From contig NZ_JAKCLJ010000010.1 in the NCBI RefSeq assembly GCF_021412565.1, forward strand, positions 52,033 to 116,032: 64,000 nt of DNA, read 5' to 3'. Source of the stretch: Shewanella sp. AS1. GTDB taxonomy: Bacteria; Pseudomonadota; Gammaproteobacteria; Enterobacterales; Shewanellaceae. Position 1 is the first letter of the stretch. Each line of letters begins with the position of its first letter. This document shows positions 1 to 8,818 of this stretch, piece by piece. The position numbers were made by a program, and so were the translations under genes. Below the pieces are notes generated by a model that did not search any database, was not told where the DNA came from, and worked only from the letters and a program-made list of their open reading frames with translations.

Positions 1-762
1 AGCCAGGAAGGGGATCATATTCTGCTGATCATCGAGGACGATGGTGCGGGTATGGATCCTGAAAAACTTAAAAAAATCGCCATTAGCCGAGGCGTGCTCG
101 ATGAGGATGCGGCGGCGCGTATGGCCGATGAAGATGCCTATAACCTTATTTTCGCGCCCGGTTTCTCCACTAAGGTGGAGATCTCAGATATCTCGGGTCG
201 TGGTGTGGGTATGGATGTGGTGAAAACCCGTATTACTCAACTTAACGGTAGCATACATATTGACTCTGAGCTTGGGCGTGGAACCCGGCTGGAGATCAAG
301 GTGCCGCTGACACTGGCGATTATGCCGACTCTGATGGTGGAAGTGGCCAGTCAAGTGTTTGCGCTGCCTTTGTCCTGCGTCAATGAGATCTTCAACCTCG
401 ATTTGACCAAGACCAATGTGGTCGATGGCCAATTAACTGTCATAGTGCGCGAAAAAGCGGTGCCACTCTTCTATCTGGAGCGTTGGCTGAGTCGCGGTCG
501 CTCCTCTGTTGAGACTAGTGAGAAGAAACAGGGTCATGTGGTGATAGTGCAGCTTGGCACCATGCACATAGGTTTTGTGGTGGACGCGCTGATTGGGCAA
601 GAGGAAGTGGTGATAAAGCCGCTGGGCACCTTGCTCCATGGCACGCCGGGTATGGCGGGGGCGACTATCACCTCAGATGGCGGTATTGCATTGATTTTGG
701 ATGTACCGGGTCTGTTAAAACACTATGCAAAAAACAAACAATACGCGAAAAACAAACGCTAG
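1..762 (+). CDS. cheA: Chemotaxis histidine kinase CheA, C-terminal part (5' end outside window)
   Basis: The reading frame is open from base 1 and reads through to a TAG at 760-762, so the gene starts upstream of the window; the ATG at 52 is internal. The first visible residues carry the ATP-binding motif DDGAGMDP, followed by a glycine-rich lid (GRGVGMDVV) and GRGTRLEIKVPLTLAI, which is the end of a HATPase_c domain. The remaining ~150 residues are a CheW-like regulatory domain that binds CheW and receptors. CheA phosphorylates CheY and CheB in response to receptor signals. cheB follows after 48 bp, the usual order for this operon. The phosphotransfer and dimerisation domains are not in the window. 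Confidence 0.96.
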   Translation, partial: SQEGDHILLIIEDDGAGMDPEKLKKIAISRGVLDEDAAARMADEDAYNLIFAPGFSTKVEISDISGRGVGMDVVKTRITQLNGSIHIDSELGRGTRLEIKVPLTLAIMPTLMVEVASQVFALPLSCVNEIFNLDLTKTNVVDGQLTVIVREKAVPLFYLERWLSRGRSSVETSEKKQGHVVIVQLGTMHIGFVVDALIGQEEVVIKPLGTLLHGTPGMAGATITSDGGIALILDVPGLLKHYAKNKQYAKNKR

Positions 763-810
763 CAGGGAAGCGATGGCAGCGTAATTTGCAGTGCTGCGAT
801 AGGAATGTGA

Positions 811-1953
811 ATGGGAATTAAAGTTTTAGTTGTTGATGACTCAAGTTTTTTTCGTCGCAGAGTCAGTGAAATCATTAATGCTGATCCGGATCTGGAAGTG
901 GTGGCTACGGCCGTTAATGGCATGGAGGCAGTGAAACTGGCGGCAGAGCTTAAGCCCCAGGTGATCACCATGGATATAGAGATGCCAGTGATGGATGGGA
1001 TCACGGCTGTGCGCCAAATCATGGCTAACTCGCCTGTGCCTATTCTGATGTTCTCCTCATTAACCCACGACGGCGCCAGGGCGACACTCGATGCCTTGGA
1101 AGCGGGCGCGTTGGATTTTCTGCCCAAACGCTTTGAGGATATTGCCACCAATAAAGATGACGCTATCTTGCTGTTGCAGCAAAGGGTTAAAGCCTTAGGC
1201 CACAGGCGAGTGTTTCGCTCGATCGCCCCCAGAGCCCGGCCCGATGCCCCTGGAGTGAGACCCGATGCCTGCAGTTTGAGTACACGTGCAGCTCAGGAGA
1301 GAAAGGTGAGCCTATCCAGAGTAGAGGGCTCCGCTGCAAGTGTTGGCTCGAGCGCGCCGCGCCGAGCGAGCGGCAAACACTATAAATTGCTGCTGATTGG
1401 CACATCCACTGGGGGACCAGTGGCATTGCAGCGGATTTTGACCGAGCTGCCAGCTAACTATCCTCTGCCGATTTTGCTAATTCAGCACATGCCTGCCGCA
1501 TTTACGCCGGCATTTGCTTCCCGCCTGAATAGTCTATGCGCCATCGAAGTGAAAGAGGCGCAACATGGTGATCTATTGCGCCCAGGCTGTGCTTACCTGG
1601 CACCGGGCGGAATGCAGATGATGCTGGAGCGTGGCGGCAGCCATGGTCGCATCAAGGTGATCGCCGGTAGCAGCGATATGAATTACAAACCCTGTGTCGA
1701 TATCACCTTTGCCTCCGCCTCGAAATTGGTTGGCGGTGATGCCTTGGCCGTGGTGCTCACGGGAATGGGCGCCGATGGACGAGAGGGCGCGCGCATGCTG
1801 AAAAATGCCGGTGCAACGATTTGGGCACAAGATGAAGCCAGCAGTGTGGTGTATGGCATGCCCCAGGCCGTGACATCGGCGGGATTGTCCAGCCACTCGA
1901 TTGCCTTAGGGGAGATGGCCGAATCGATAATCAAAGAGAGTGGCCGTGGTTAG
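811..1953 (+). CDS. cheB: Chemotaxis response regulator protein-glutamate methylesterase CheB
   Basis: 380 residues in the usual two-domain layout. The N-terminal receiver has acidic residues in VVDDSS (residues 7-12) and phosphoacceptor D55 in [11 protein letters not shown] variable linker (about 125-190) leads to the methylesterase domain, whose catalytic triad is visible: S199 in GTSTGGP, H226 in IQHMP and D322 in GMGADG. The enzyme demethylates or deamidates glutamyl residues of chemoreceptors and so resets sensitivity; phosphorylation by CheA activates it. The 3' end overlaps the next gene by 14 bp, which suggests translational coupling. Confidence 0.97.
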   Translation: MGIKVLVVDDSSFFRRRVSEIINADPDLEVVATAVNGMEAVKLAAELKPQVITMDIEMPVMDGITAVRQIMANSPVPILMFSSLTHDGARATLDALEAGALDFLPKRFEDIATNKDDAILLLQQRVKALGHRRVFRSIAPRARPDAPGVRPDACSLSTRAAQERKVSLSRVEGSAASVGSSAPRRASGKHYKLLLIGTSTGGPVALQRILTELPANYPLPILLIQHMPAAFTPAFASRLNSLCAIEVKEAQHGDLLRPGCAYLAPGGMQMMLERGGSHGRIKVIAGSSDMNYKPCVDITFASASKLVGGDALAVVLTGMGADGREGARMLKNAGATIWAQDEASSVVYGMPQAVTSAGLSSHSIALGEMAESIIKESGRG

Positions 1954-2422
1954 CACAGTAACGAAAAGGCAGACCGGCAGCAGCACAATAGTAATGCTGA
2001 CTATCTTCTTTTTATTGCTCTGTTCTGTGTCCACAGGTCTGCTCTATCTTGAGCAGCGACATGAGGTCAGTGTGCTTAAGGAGAAGGTTAGCAAATTGCA
2101 GAGTAGTCAGGTGCTCTTGATGGTGCCCGATGAACAGGCAAAGGCGCTAGCCAGCTGGTTAGAAGCTCACCCTGAGGCGGCGGCCAACCTGATAAAACAG
2201 GCTAAACCCGGTAGACAGACAAAGGTTGTGATCGATCCAGACAGCACAAAAGGCAGCAGTCCATCAGGGGATAATCGCATTGCGTCATCCAAAGGTGCAG
2301 TAAATCCAGAAGCGGCCGATAAAGATCTCAGCAGCGTGACGATATCGGAAGATGAGATGGGAGTAAAAATCATCCGTCTTGCCAATGGCGGCGTGCTTGT
2401 GACGACCCGGGATGTTCAATAA
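1940..2422 (+). CDS. Membrane-anchored hypothetical protein of the chemotaxis operon
   Basis: 160 residues, starting at a GTG inside the end of cheB. A single hydrophobic segment (about residues 17-36, [20 protein letters not shown]) follows a short basic N-terminus, so it is probably an inner-membrane anchor. A short heptad-like stretch (about 40-56, [14 protein letters not shown]) and a low-complexity Ser/Asp/Lys-rich part follow. The C-terminal ~30 residues ([20 protein letters not shown]) look folded. I do not recognise a domain. Its place between cheB and parC suggests a role at the polar chemosensory array, but that is inference from position only. Other GTG/ATG codons nearby leave the start uncertain. 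Confidence 0.75.
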   Translation: MAVVSTVTKRQTGSSTIVMLTIFFLLLCSVSTGLLYLEQRHEVSVLKEKVSKLQSSQVLLMVPDEQAKALASWLEAHPEAAANLIKQAKPGRQTKVVIDPDSTKGSSPSGDNRIASSKGAVNPEAADKDLSSVTISEDEMGVKIIRLANGGVLVTTRDVQ

Positions 2423-2446
2423 TCTGACGCGCCATTTTGTTGCCCC

Positions 2447-2503
2447 CAGTTTTGTTAATACAGTTTTGTTGAATCCAGTTTGTTGAATCCAGTTTGTTGA
2501 AAA
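2447..2503 (+). repeat. Four tandem 14-15 bp units upstream of parC
   Basis: Units of the form CAGTTTTGTTGAATC start at about 2447, 2461, 2476 and 2490, differing by one or two bases. They fill the spacer between the hypothetical protein gene and parC. No function is visible; replication slippage is the simplest origin. Confidence 0.7.
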
Positions 2504-2575
2504 TTGTTTTCCAAATTAATGAATTAGCAGTGCAGTTACCTTGAGAGGTAAGTGCACATTTTTGAGGATGTTAGG

Positions 2576-3367
2576 GTGAAGATCTGGACCATAGCCAATC
2601 AGAAAGGGGGAGTCGGAAAGACGACGACAGTGGTCAGTCTCGCCGGGCTATTGGCTCAGCGTAATAAGCGGGTGCTGATGATAGACACAGATCCCCATGC
2701 CTCATTAGGTTATTACTTAGGGATAGATTCTGAGCAGGTGCCCGGCTCCCTGTATGACCTTTTTATACAGCATCAGAGTTTGACGCTGAACAGCATTCTT
2801 GCCCATATAGTGCCGACCAAGATCGAAGGCATAGATCTTCTGCCCGCCACCATGGCTCTGGCGACACTGGATCGCACCTTGGCGGGCAAAGAGGGGATGG
2901 GTCTGGTATTAAAGCGGATCTTGACCCTGCTTGAAGGGCAGTATGATGTCGCCCTCATAGATTGTCCGCCTGTGCTTGGGGTCTTGATGGTTAATTCCTT
3001 GGCGGCGAGTCAGCATATTGTTATTCCGGTGCAGACCGAGTTTTTAGCCATAAAAGGGCTGGATAGAATGGTGAAAACCATGAATATGATGGGTCACTCG
3101 AAGAAGCTGAAATATAGCTACACCATAGTGCCGACCATGTTCGATAAGCGAACTAAGGCGTCGCCTATGGCGCTGACCAGCTTGGCGCAAACCTATGGTA
3201 GGCTGCTTTGGCCCGATGTGATCCCGGTAGACACCAAATTCAGAGACGCCAGTTTAGCGCACCTGCCTGTGTCCCATTTTGCGCCATACTCCCGTGGGGT
3301 GAAGGCCTACGAGCGTCTGTTGGATGATCTGCTGTCAAAGGAGTTTGATCATGTCAAATTCGGTTGA
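2576..3367 (+). CDS. parC: ParA-family ATPase ParC, polar localisation of chemotaxis arrays
   Basis: 263 residues from a GTG at 2576, chosen because GAGG lies 8 bases upstream and the protein then begins MKIWTIANQKGGVGKTT, as ParA/MinD proteins normally do. A longer start at the GTG at 2552 lacks this support. The deviant Walker A motif is KGGVGKTT (residues 10-17) and DTDPHASLG follows near residue 43; the Walker B-like segment is VALIDCPP. ParA-like ATPases in Vibrio chemotaxis operons (ParC) place chemosensory arrays at the cell pole together with ParP. The identical context here (cheB-parC-parP-cheW) supports the same role. It overlaps parP by 17 bp. Confidence 0.9.
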   Translation: MKIWTIANQKGGVGKTTTVVSLAGLLAQRNKRVLMIDTDPHASLGYYLGIDSEQVPGSLYDLFIQHQSLTLNSILAHIVPTKIEGIDLLPATMALATLDRTLAGKEGMGLVLKRILTLLEGQYDVALIDCPPVLGVLMVNSLAASQHIVIPVQTEFLAIKGLDRMVKTMNMMGHSKKLKYSYTIVPTMFDKRTKASPMALTSLAQTYGRLLWPDVIPVDTKFRDASLAHLPVSHFAPYSRGVKAYERLLDDLLSKEFDHVKFG

Positions 3368-4208
3368 TGCGGCTATCTATGATTATTTCTCCCTCTTGCT
3401 CGCCGAGGAGAAAGAGGTGCAGCCGGAGGCTCGCCCAGAACTGCTCCACACTGCACCTGGCGCGAACGGTTTGCAGCAAGCGGCGCTGGCACAGTTACTG
3501 GCCCCCGTCGCAGAAATGCAGTCGCAGGCCGCTGTAGCGTTTCCAAAAGCAGAAACGCCAAAAGCAGAAACACAAAAAATAGCAGTGCCAGAAGAAGTCG
3601 TGCCAGAAATAGTAACGCCGCAAATACTGGAACCACGGAAAGTTGAGCCTGAAAATGTTGACGATCCAGCGCCAGTTGAGCAGCCGGAGACTGGCCTCGC
3701 TGCTGTGCTTGAAGCTGAGGCATCAGCGCCAATTACCAGTGTTTATGATGAGCTGGATGAGACCTTTCAGGTGCTGTTTTTCAAGGTGGCCGGTCTGACT
3801 CTGGCTGTGCCCTTGGTGAGTCTGGGCGGCATAGTGCAGATAGAGCGAGTGAATTACATTATGGGGCGGCCTAAGTGGTTCCATGGGGTGCAGACCCACA
3901 GGGATTCTCAGCTCAATATTGTCAATACTTGTGCCTGGGTGATGCCAGAAAAATATAATGATGAGCTAGCAGAATCTATTGATTATCAATATATTGTGAT
4001 GTTAGAGGGCAGTAATTGGGGCCTAGCCTGTGAATCTTTGGTCAATTCGGTCAAAATGGAGAAGTCACAGGTGAATTGGCGCAGTAAAGCGGGTAAGCGT
4101 CCCTGGCTTGCAGGGATAGTGAAACAGCAGATGTGCGGCATCTTGAATGTGCCTGCACTCATTGCAAGATTAAATTCGGGACTGGGTAGTCAGGATCCCA
4201 TCGACTGA
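3351..4208 (+). CDS. parP: ParP-like protein: Pro/Ala/Glu-rich linker with C-terminal CheW-like domain
   Basis: 285 residues from ATG 3351, which has AAAGGAG 7 bases upstream; a longer frame from 3324 has no such site. Residues 1-20 are a short conserved-looking segment, followed by about 110 residues of low-complexity Ala/Pro/Glu/Val sequence with repeats such as PKAETPKAETQK. The last ~150 residues (from ETFQVLFFKVAGLTLAVP) form a CheW-like domain. In Vibrio, ParP links ParC to CheA through such an array-integration domain and holds arrays at the pole. The assignment rests on architecture and on lying between parC and cheW. Confidence 0.87.
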   Translation: MSNSVDAAIYDYFSLLLAEEKEVQPEARPELLHTAPGANGLQQAALAQLLAPVAEMQSQAAVAFPKAETPKAETQKIAVPEEVVPEIVTPQILEPRKVEPENVDDPAPVEQPETGLAAVLEAEASAPITSVYDELDETFQVLFFKVAGLTLAVPLVSLGGIVQIERVNYIMGRPKWFHGVQTHRDSQLNIVNTCAWVMPEKYNDELAESIDYQYIVMLEGSNWGLACESLVNSVKMEKSQVNWRSKAGKRPWLAGIVKQQMCGILNVPALIARLNSGLGSQDPID

Positions 4209-4215
4209 GGTTGTT

Positions 4216-4710
4216 ATGGCAGACGCAAGAAACGCAGCGGCGGTAGCTGCAAGTAAAGATGATCAGGTATTGCAATGGGTGACATTTCGTTTAGACAATG
4301 AAACCTACGGCATTAATGTGATGCAGGTGCAGGAAGTCTTACGTTATACCGAGATAGCCCCTGTCCCTGGTGCACCTGATTATGTATTAGGCATCATTAA
4401 TTTACGTGGTAATGTAGTCACTGTTATCGACACGCGCTCACGCTTTGGATTGGGCAGCGCCGACATTAATGACGCAACCCGCATCGTTATCATAGAGGCG
4501 GAAAAGCAGGTGATTGGTATTTTGGTCGACAGTGTCGCCGAGGTGGTGTACCTGCACAGCTCAGATATCGACAACGCGCCGAATGTGGGCACAGAGGAGA
4601 GCGCCAAGTTTATTCAGGGCGTGAGTAACAGGGAGAATGAGCTGCTGATCTTAGTGGATCTGGATAAACTCCTGTCCGATGATGAATGGAGTGAGCTCTC
4701 AATGCTCTAG
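4216..4710 (+). CDS. cheW: Chemotaxis coupling protein CheW
   Basis: 164 residues, almost entirely a single CheW domain: VTFRLDNETYGINVMQVQEV near the N-terminus, then PGAPDYVLGIINLRGNVVTVID, the hallmark of the family, and GILVDSVAEVV. CheW bridges chemoreceptors and CheA in the cytoplasmic array. It begins 7 bp after parP and lies at the end of the chemotaxis operon, as in Vibrio and Shewanella. Confidence 0.95.
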   Translation: MADARNAAAVAASKDDQVLQWVTFRLDNETYGINVMQVQEVLRYTEIAPVPGAPDYVLGIINLRGNVVTVIDTRSRFGLGSADINDATRIVIIEAEKQVIGILVDSVAEVVYLHSSDIDNAPNVGTEESAKFIQGVSNRENELLILVDLDKLLSDDEWSELSML

Positions 4711-4763
4711 AAGCTTGGCTTCTGACTATGATTTTGGGGTTATGGCTTAGGTGAAGGTTTATT

Positions 4764-5168
4764 ATGATTGGCGATGACATTTTGATCGCGGCGTTATTGT
4801 ATATAATTGCCTGCTTAGCTTTGGTGTTATATCAGCAAAAACAGATGGCTAAGTTAAAAGCCAGAATCGATGAACTCTCCTCTGCGCTCGAAGACGATGC
4901 AAGCCAAAGGGAAGGGCTAAAGCATGAGTTACAAGAACTTCGTACCGGCACCATAGGCGTTGGCCGGCGTATGCAGGCTTTAGAGAAACAACTGGCTAAA
5001 CAGGAAGCGCGTATCGATGAAGCCAGTCAGCAGGAGCCTCAGGCGCGCCTGTATACCCGAGCGATGAAAATGGTAGAGTTGGGCGCCAATGTTGATGAGC
5101 TTATTCGTGAGTGTGAGCTGCCTAAGGCGGAGGCTGAGCTGCTGTTAAGGCTACACAGTAAAGGCTAA
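4764..5168 (+). CDS. DUF2802-type membrane-anchored coiled-coil protein
   Basis: 134 residues. One N-terminal hydrophobic segment (about 5-22, ILIAALLYIIACLALVLY) is followed by a long charged coiled coil (about 28-95) and a small C-terminal helical part (ARLYTRAMKMVELGANVDEL) that resembles DUF2802, found after cheW in polar flagellates. No catalytic motif is visible. It is the last gene of the chemotaxis operon here. Family assignment is from memory of the C-terminal motif and context. Confidence 0.8.
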   Translation: MIGDDILIAALLYIIACLALVLYQQKQMAKLKARIDELSSALEDDASQREGLKHELQELRTGTIGVGRRMQALEKQLAKQEARIDEASQQEPQARLYTRAMKMVELGANVDELIRECELPKAEAELLLRLHSKG

Positions 5169-5214
5169 GCGGCTAAAACTAAACGCATATAGCTAAACGG
5201 CTGAAGCTAAAAGC

Positions 5215-5547
5215 CTAGGCCTCTTCGATAATTTTCTGGTGTATATTATCCCAGCGCTCGGGGAACTTACCATCGAGCATATAGACAAAGGCGATCAATT
5301 CGGCGATCAACAGGTAGAGTTCTTTGGGGATCGCTTCGCCTAACTCCAGTTTTTGCAGGAAATGACTTAAATTGGGATCTTTATGAATATAGATCCCCGC
5401 TTCTTTGGCCAGCGAGACTATCTCCTCTGCCAGCAAGGCTTCCCCTTTGGCGGTTAATATGGGAGCATCGGCGCCGTTATAACTTAAGGCCGCCGCCTGT
5501 AGCGGTGCCTGCTCAGCTGAATTATCTACCTTATTTTCATCGCTCAT
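5215..5547 (-). CDS. FlhB C-terminal-domain homologue (export-switch-like protein)
   Basis: 110 residues with no membrane segments. From AALSYNGADAPILTAKGEALLAEEIVSLAKEAG onward it matches the cytoplasmic C-terminal domain of the FlhB/YscU flagellar and type III export switch, including the HKDPNLSHFLQKLELGEAIPKELY portion. The NPTH autocleavage motif of full FlhB is absent, as in the stand-alone homologues (YlqH in Bacillus). It lies 15 bp downstream of a FliK-like gene on the same strand, which repeats the ylqG-ylqH pairing. A role in flagellar export or hook-length control is inferred. Confidence 0.85.
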   Translation of the reverse strand: MSDENKVDNSAEQAPLQAAALSYNGADAPILTAKGEALLAEEIVSLAKEAGIYIHKDPNLSHFLQKLELGEAIPKELYLLIAELIAFVYMLDGKFPERWDNIHQKIIEEA

Positions 5548-5562
5548 GATCTGGGCTCTCTA

Positions 5563-7431
5563 TTAAACCTTTACCTTAAAGCTACCTAGCTGATTATCTC
5601 CCGGCAGCAAGCTTCTGGGCACCTTATCTTTATGGGCCGTTATCGCCTCTGAAGTCAGGCCGATAGCGGTGATTTTATCCGAGAGGGGTTGGAGCTTCGT
5701 TGTTATATTTTCGAGTAGTTTATCGCTGCTGGCGGTGAAACTGAGCCTGAGCTGCTTGTCTTTCACCTCGGCGTTTATCAACACTGCGCCGGCAGTTAAG
5801 TTGAACTTGAGTCTTAGCCGCCAGCACTTTTTCTTCCCCTCGGTTTGCGCCTCTTGCTCGAAGTGACCTTCGAAATTCTCCTGACGATTATTCAGCATGT
5901 AGGGTAGGGTAAAGTACCAGTTGTTGCCTTGAAGAGTATCGCTGCTGGCCTGCTGGTAGAGATGTAAACCTGAGATCAGCTTACCTAAGCTGCTTAGGGT
6001 GTCGGCCTTTTCCAGCAGACCTAAAATGTTGGCGTCCATCGCCATGCCTTGTTGCAATGCCTGCAACCGCTGATTGAGCTCTGGCGATATTCTGTTTGTG
6101 TGCTGCCTGCCCAGCAATAATTGAAATAAGATGCCTATGGTGCTGCTATGACTGCTTAGCATAGATTTGCTATCGGCAGGAGTGAGATTGCCGATAAGTG
6201 CCGAATCTATAAGCTCTTGACGAATAATGCCAGGGGCTGCGAGTTCACTCAGCGGACGGGGTAGTAGCAGAGGATGCAGCTGTTTGACTAGGGAGAGAAG
6301 TGACAGCTTACGCATGCTCGATTGCTCAGTGGCTTTATTCGAACTTAGCTTGGTATCGAGCAGATTGAGTGCAAGATCCAGCCCTCTGTGTCTGGGCTTA
6401 GCCTGAGTGGTAACAGATAAGGTGCTGGTTTCTGCTTTGACCCCGAGCAGAGACTCAGATCTGGATACAGTTTCTGACTTAATGATAGTTTCTGGTTTAA
6501 CGACTGTTTCTGACTTAATAGATGGGTCTGATTTTATGGCTGAGTCGGCTCCTGCTTTAGCGACAGAGTTTGAATTAGCGGCAGCATTTAAATTCGCCAC
6601 AGAATTTGAATTTACCAAGTTGTACTGGAGAAGTGATGTTGAACTGGTCGCGGCTGGAGATTTTGCCACTGGCTCAGGTGTTAGCAAGTATTTACTCAGA
6701 CTACTTACCAGCTGACCATAGTGATGATTGAGCCTAGCTCCATTCTGGCTAGCCGGCTCAGCCTCTGCTTGCCCTTTGGACGGTATCGCTGTCTCTTTGG
6801 TGTGATTAGCATGTCCGGCTGTTTGTTGCCTCAAGGCTGTCTGTTGGCTCGCCTTAGGATGCAGTAATACCTGAGTTCGCTTGAGGATAGGAGCGAGTGC
6901 TATCTGTAATTGCCTGTTTTCCAGATTGTCCAGTACAAGGGTGGCATTGAACTGTCCATTGCTAAATTGACCCGGGCTGAGTTTGATTTGCACCGCAGGA
7001 AAGTGAGCTAGATTGTTACTTATCTTTATTTCGCCAACCGGATAGCCCTGTGGTCGCTCGGCCAGTTGCATCAACTGTTTTACAGGGAGTTGATTTTCTT
7101 TTATGTAAGTCAATAATGCCTGGGGCAGCGGCATACGCTTTACTGTGCCCGTTAGCTGGAGTTCGGCGTCGAGCACCTGTAATGTGACACTGCCAAGATT
7201 GAGTAGCAGCTGGCCCTGTTTCTGTATCAATGCCGCCTGCCACTCCAACCTGTTTTCAGGCTGCAAGTATTGGACTCTGAAGTGATGTTGACTTAATAAC
7301 AGAGTGTCCTGTTTAGGAGAAAAGCGAATATTCACCGGGATCAGCTTGCTATCACTCTTGATGCTTCTATGATTGAGCTGATATGAGTCGGTATGGGTAA
7401 CTTTAGGCATTTGCAGGTTTTTTTGCCTCAC
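5563..7431 (-). CDS. FliK-like flagellar hook-length control protein
   Basis: 622 residues from a GTG at 7431 (an ATG at 7410, giving MPKVTHTD, is an alternative). The N-terminal and middle parts are low-complexity and rich in Gln, Ser, Ala and Thr, with a degenerate repeat around residues 280-335 (units like SIKSETVVKPET). The C-terminal ~120 residues (from NWYFTLPYMLNN to ITAIGLTSEAI) resemble the FliK C-terminal domain, which contacts FlhB and switches export specificity. The FlhB-C homologue directly downstream supports this. The genuine flagellar fliK is probably elsewhere, so this is called a paralogue. Confidence 0.75.
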   Translation of the reverse strand: MRQKNLQMPKVTHTDSYQLNHRSIKSDSKLIPVNIRFSPKQDTLLLSQHHFRVQYLQPENRLEWQAALIQKQGQLLLNLGSVTLQVLDAELQLTGTVKRMPLPQALLTYIKENQLPVKQLMQLAERPQGYPVGEIKISNNLAHFPAVQIKLSPGQFSNGQFNATLVLDNLENRQLQIALAPILKRTQVLLHPKASQQTALRQQTAGHANHTKETAIPSKGQAEAEPASQNGARLNHHYGQLVSSLSKYLLTPEPVAKSPAATSSTSLLQYNLVNSNSVANLNAAANSNSVAKAGADSAIKSDPSIKSETVVKPETIIKSETVSRSESLLGVKAETSTLSVTTQAKPRHRGLDLALNLLDTKLSSNKATEQSSMRKLSLLSLVKQLHPLLLPRPLSELAAPGIIRQELIDSALIGNLTPADSKSMLSSHSSTIGILFQLLLGRQHTNRISPELNQRLQALQQGMAMDANILGLLEKADTLSSLGKLISGLHLYQQASSDTLQGNNWYFTLPYMLNNRQENFEGHFEQEAQTEGKKKCWRLRLKFNLTAGAVLINAEVKDKQLRLSFTASSDKLLENITTKLQPLSDKITAIGLTSEAITAHKDKVPRSLLPGDNQLGSFKVKV

Positions 7432-7539
7432 TAGGCTTCTCCGGGAAAGTGGCGTTTTTACTCTACTTTACAAATTTCAATTTGACCTCGCTTTTTTGCC
7501 GAGTATCCTTAGCCGTCATATAAGGAAAATCAAATAGTC

Positions 7540-7806
7540 TAGGGCGTGTTTATCTCGATGTTTAATTTTTGTTCGAAATAAAAGTGTTTTAATCGCGACA
7601 TGAGCTATGACGCTTAGTCATCTAAGTAAATCAGCTCATAACAAAGAGTAAAATGCTTTTAATCGACCCCGCAGGGCAGCGTTTGTTGTTATTTCTACGG
7701 CGTTAGCACTTTCTCATGTGGAATAACCACACATCAAAAGTGCTGTATTGTATGAATTTCCAACAAACTGCTGCAAAAACAAACTTAGAAAGATAAACAC
7801 GCCCTA
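7540..7806. mobile_element. MITE-like element with 16-bp perfect terminal inverted repeats
   Basis: The sequence TAGGGCGTGTTTATCT at 7540-7555 is repeated exactly as its reverse complement at 7791-7806, bounding a 267-bp segment without an open reading frame. The ends begin and finish with TA, consistent with a TA target. Inside are two similar stretches (AAGTGTTTTAATCG at about 7581 and AATGCTTTTAATCG at about 7653) and an imperfect hairpin at 7706-7743. This is the form of a non-autonomous insertion element mobilised by a transposase encoded elsewhere. It occupies most of the gap between the fliK-like gene and mlaA. Confidence 0.75.
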
Positions 7807-7875
7807 ATATCATCAGTTATCGGCAGAGCAGTATTAAAGCTTTAGTCAGACGATACTGTGAGGAACTCAATCTCT

Positions 7876-8661
7876 ATGAAGTGTAAATGGATCACCTTAA
7901 GTCTGTTGAGTACGGCTTTGCCTATGGCAACGCTGGCAGCAGAACAAAGTGAAAGTGGCGCCAAGGATAGCGCAGACGTTGAAACTCGAGTCGTGTATGT
8001 CGATCCAAGGGATCCCTTTGAAGGCTTTAACCGGGCCATGTGGGATTTTAACTTCCTCTATTTAGACAGATATTTATATCGTCCTGTCGCCCATACCTAT
8101 AATGATTATGTCCCTCGTCCCGTGAAAACCGGGATCTATAATGTGGTGCTCAATCTCGATGAACCCAGCTCTTTGGTGAATAACGCCCTGCAGGGGAAAT
8201 GGGGCTGGGCGGCAAATGCCGGCGGTCGTTTTACCATCAACAGCACCTTAGGATTGCTTGGGATAATCGATGTTGCCGATATGATGGGAATGCCACGTAA
8301 GCAAGATGAATTTAATGAGGTTTTGGGGTACTACGGCGTGCCTAATGGTCCCTATTTTATGGCACCTTTCTTAGGCCCTTATGTGGTGAGGGAGTTGGCC
8401 TCGGATTGGGTTGATGGTATCTATTTCCCACTTTCTGAATTTACTTTTTGGCAATCGGCCATCAAATGGGGATTGAAAAATTTACACAAGCGAGCAGAAG
8501 CAATCGATCAGGAGCGACTTGTCGATAATGCACTTGACCCCTACACTTTTGTAAAAGAAGCCTATCTGCAGCATGTTGACTATAAAGTTTACGATGGTGA
8601 TGTTCCGGTAAAGCAGGATGAAGATGAGCTGCTTGATGATTATTTAGATGAGCTGGAGTGA
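7876..8661 (+). CDS. mlaA: MlaA/VacJ family outer-membrane lipid asymmetry protein, apparently without lipobox
   Basis: 261 residues from ATG 7876, which has AGGAA 10 bases upstream; a GTG at 7858 would add six residues. A signal sequence (KWITLSLLSTALPMATLAAE) precedes the MlaA domain: DPFEGFNRAMWDFN, then PRPVKTGIYNVVLNLDEP and GRFTINSTLGLLGI, then the acidic tail. MlaA removes misplaced phospholipids from the outer leaflet of the outer membrane together with the MlaBCDEF importer. Unlike the usual family member, no L-x-G/A-C lipobox is seen at the cleavage site; the only early cysteine is residue 3. Confidence 0.93.
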   Translation: MKCKWITLSLLSTALPMATLAAEQSESGAKDSADVETRVVYVDPRDPFEGFNRAMWDFNFLYLDRYLYRPVAHTYNDYVPRPVKTGIYNVVLNLDEPSSLVNNALQGKWGWAANAGGRFTINSTLGLLGIIDVADMMGMPRKQDEFNEVLGYYGVPNGPYFMAPFLGPYVVRELASDWVDGIYFPLSEFTFWQSAIKWGLKNLHKRAEAIDQERLVDNALDPYTFVKEAYLQHVDYKVYDGDVPVKQDEDELLDDYLDELE

Positions 8662-8818
8662 TCCCTAACTGACACGCCGCTTAGTAAGCTAGAACCATTA
8701 ATTACATGTTATTATTGGAAAAGTTGAACCATCAAGGCTAAAGTAAGTCTCAACACTATAGCAAATAACTCTAGATATCTGGCGATGGGGAAATGCGCGC
8801 GATTAATGGGGAAGTTCA

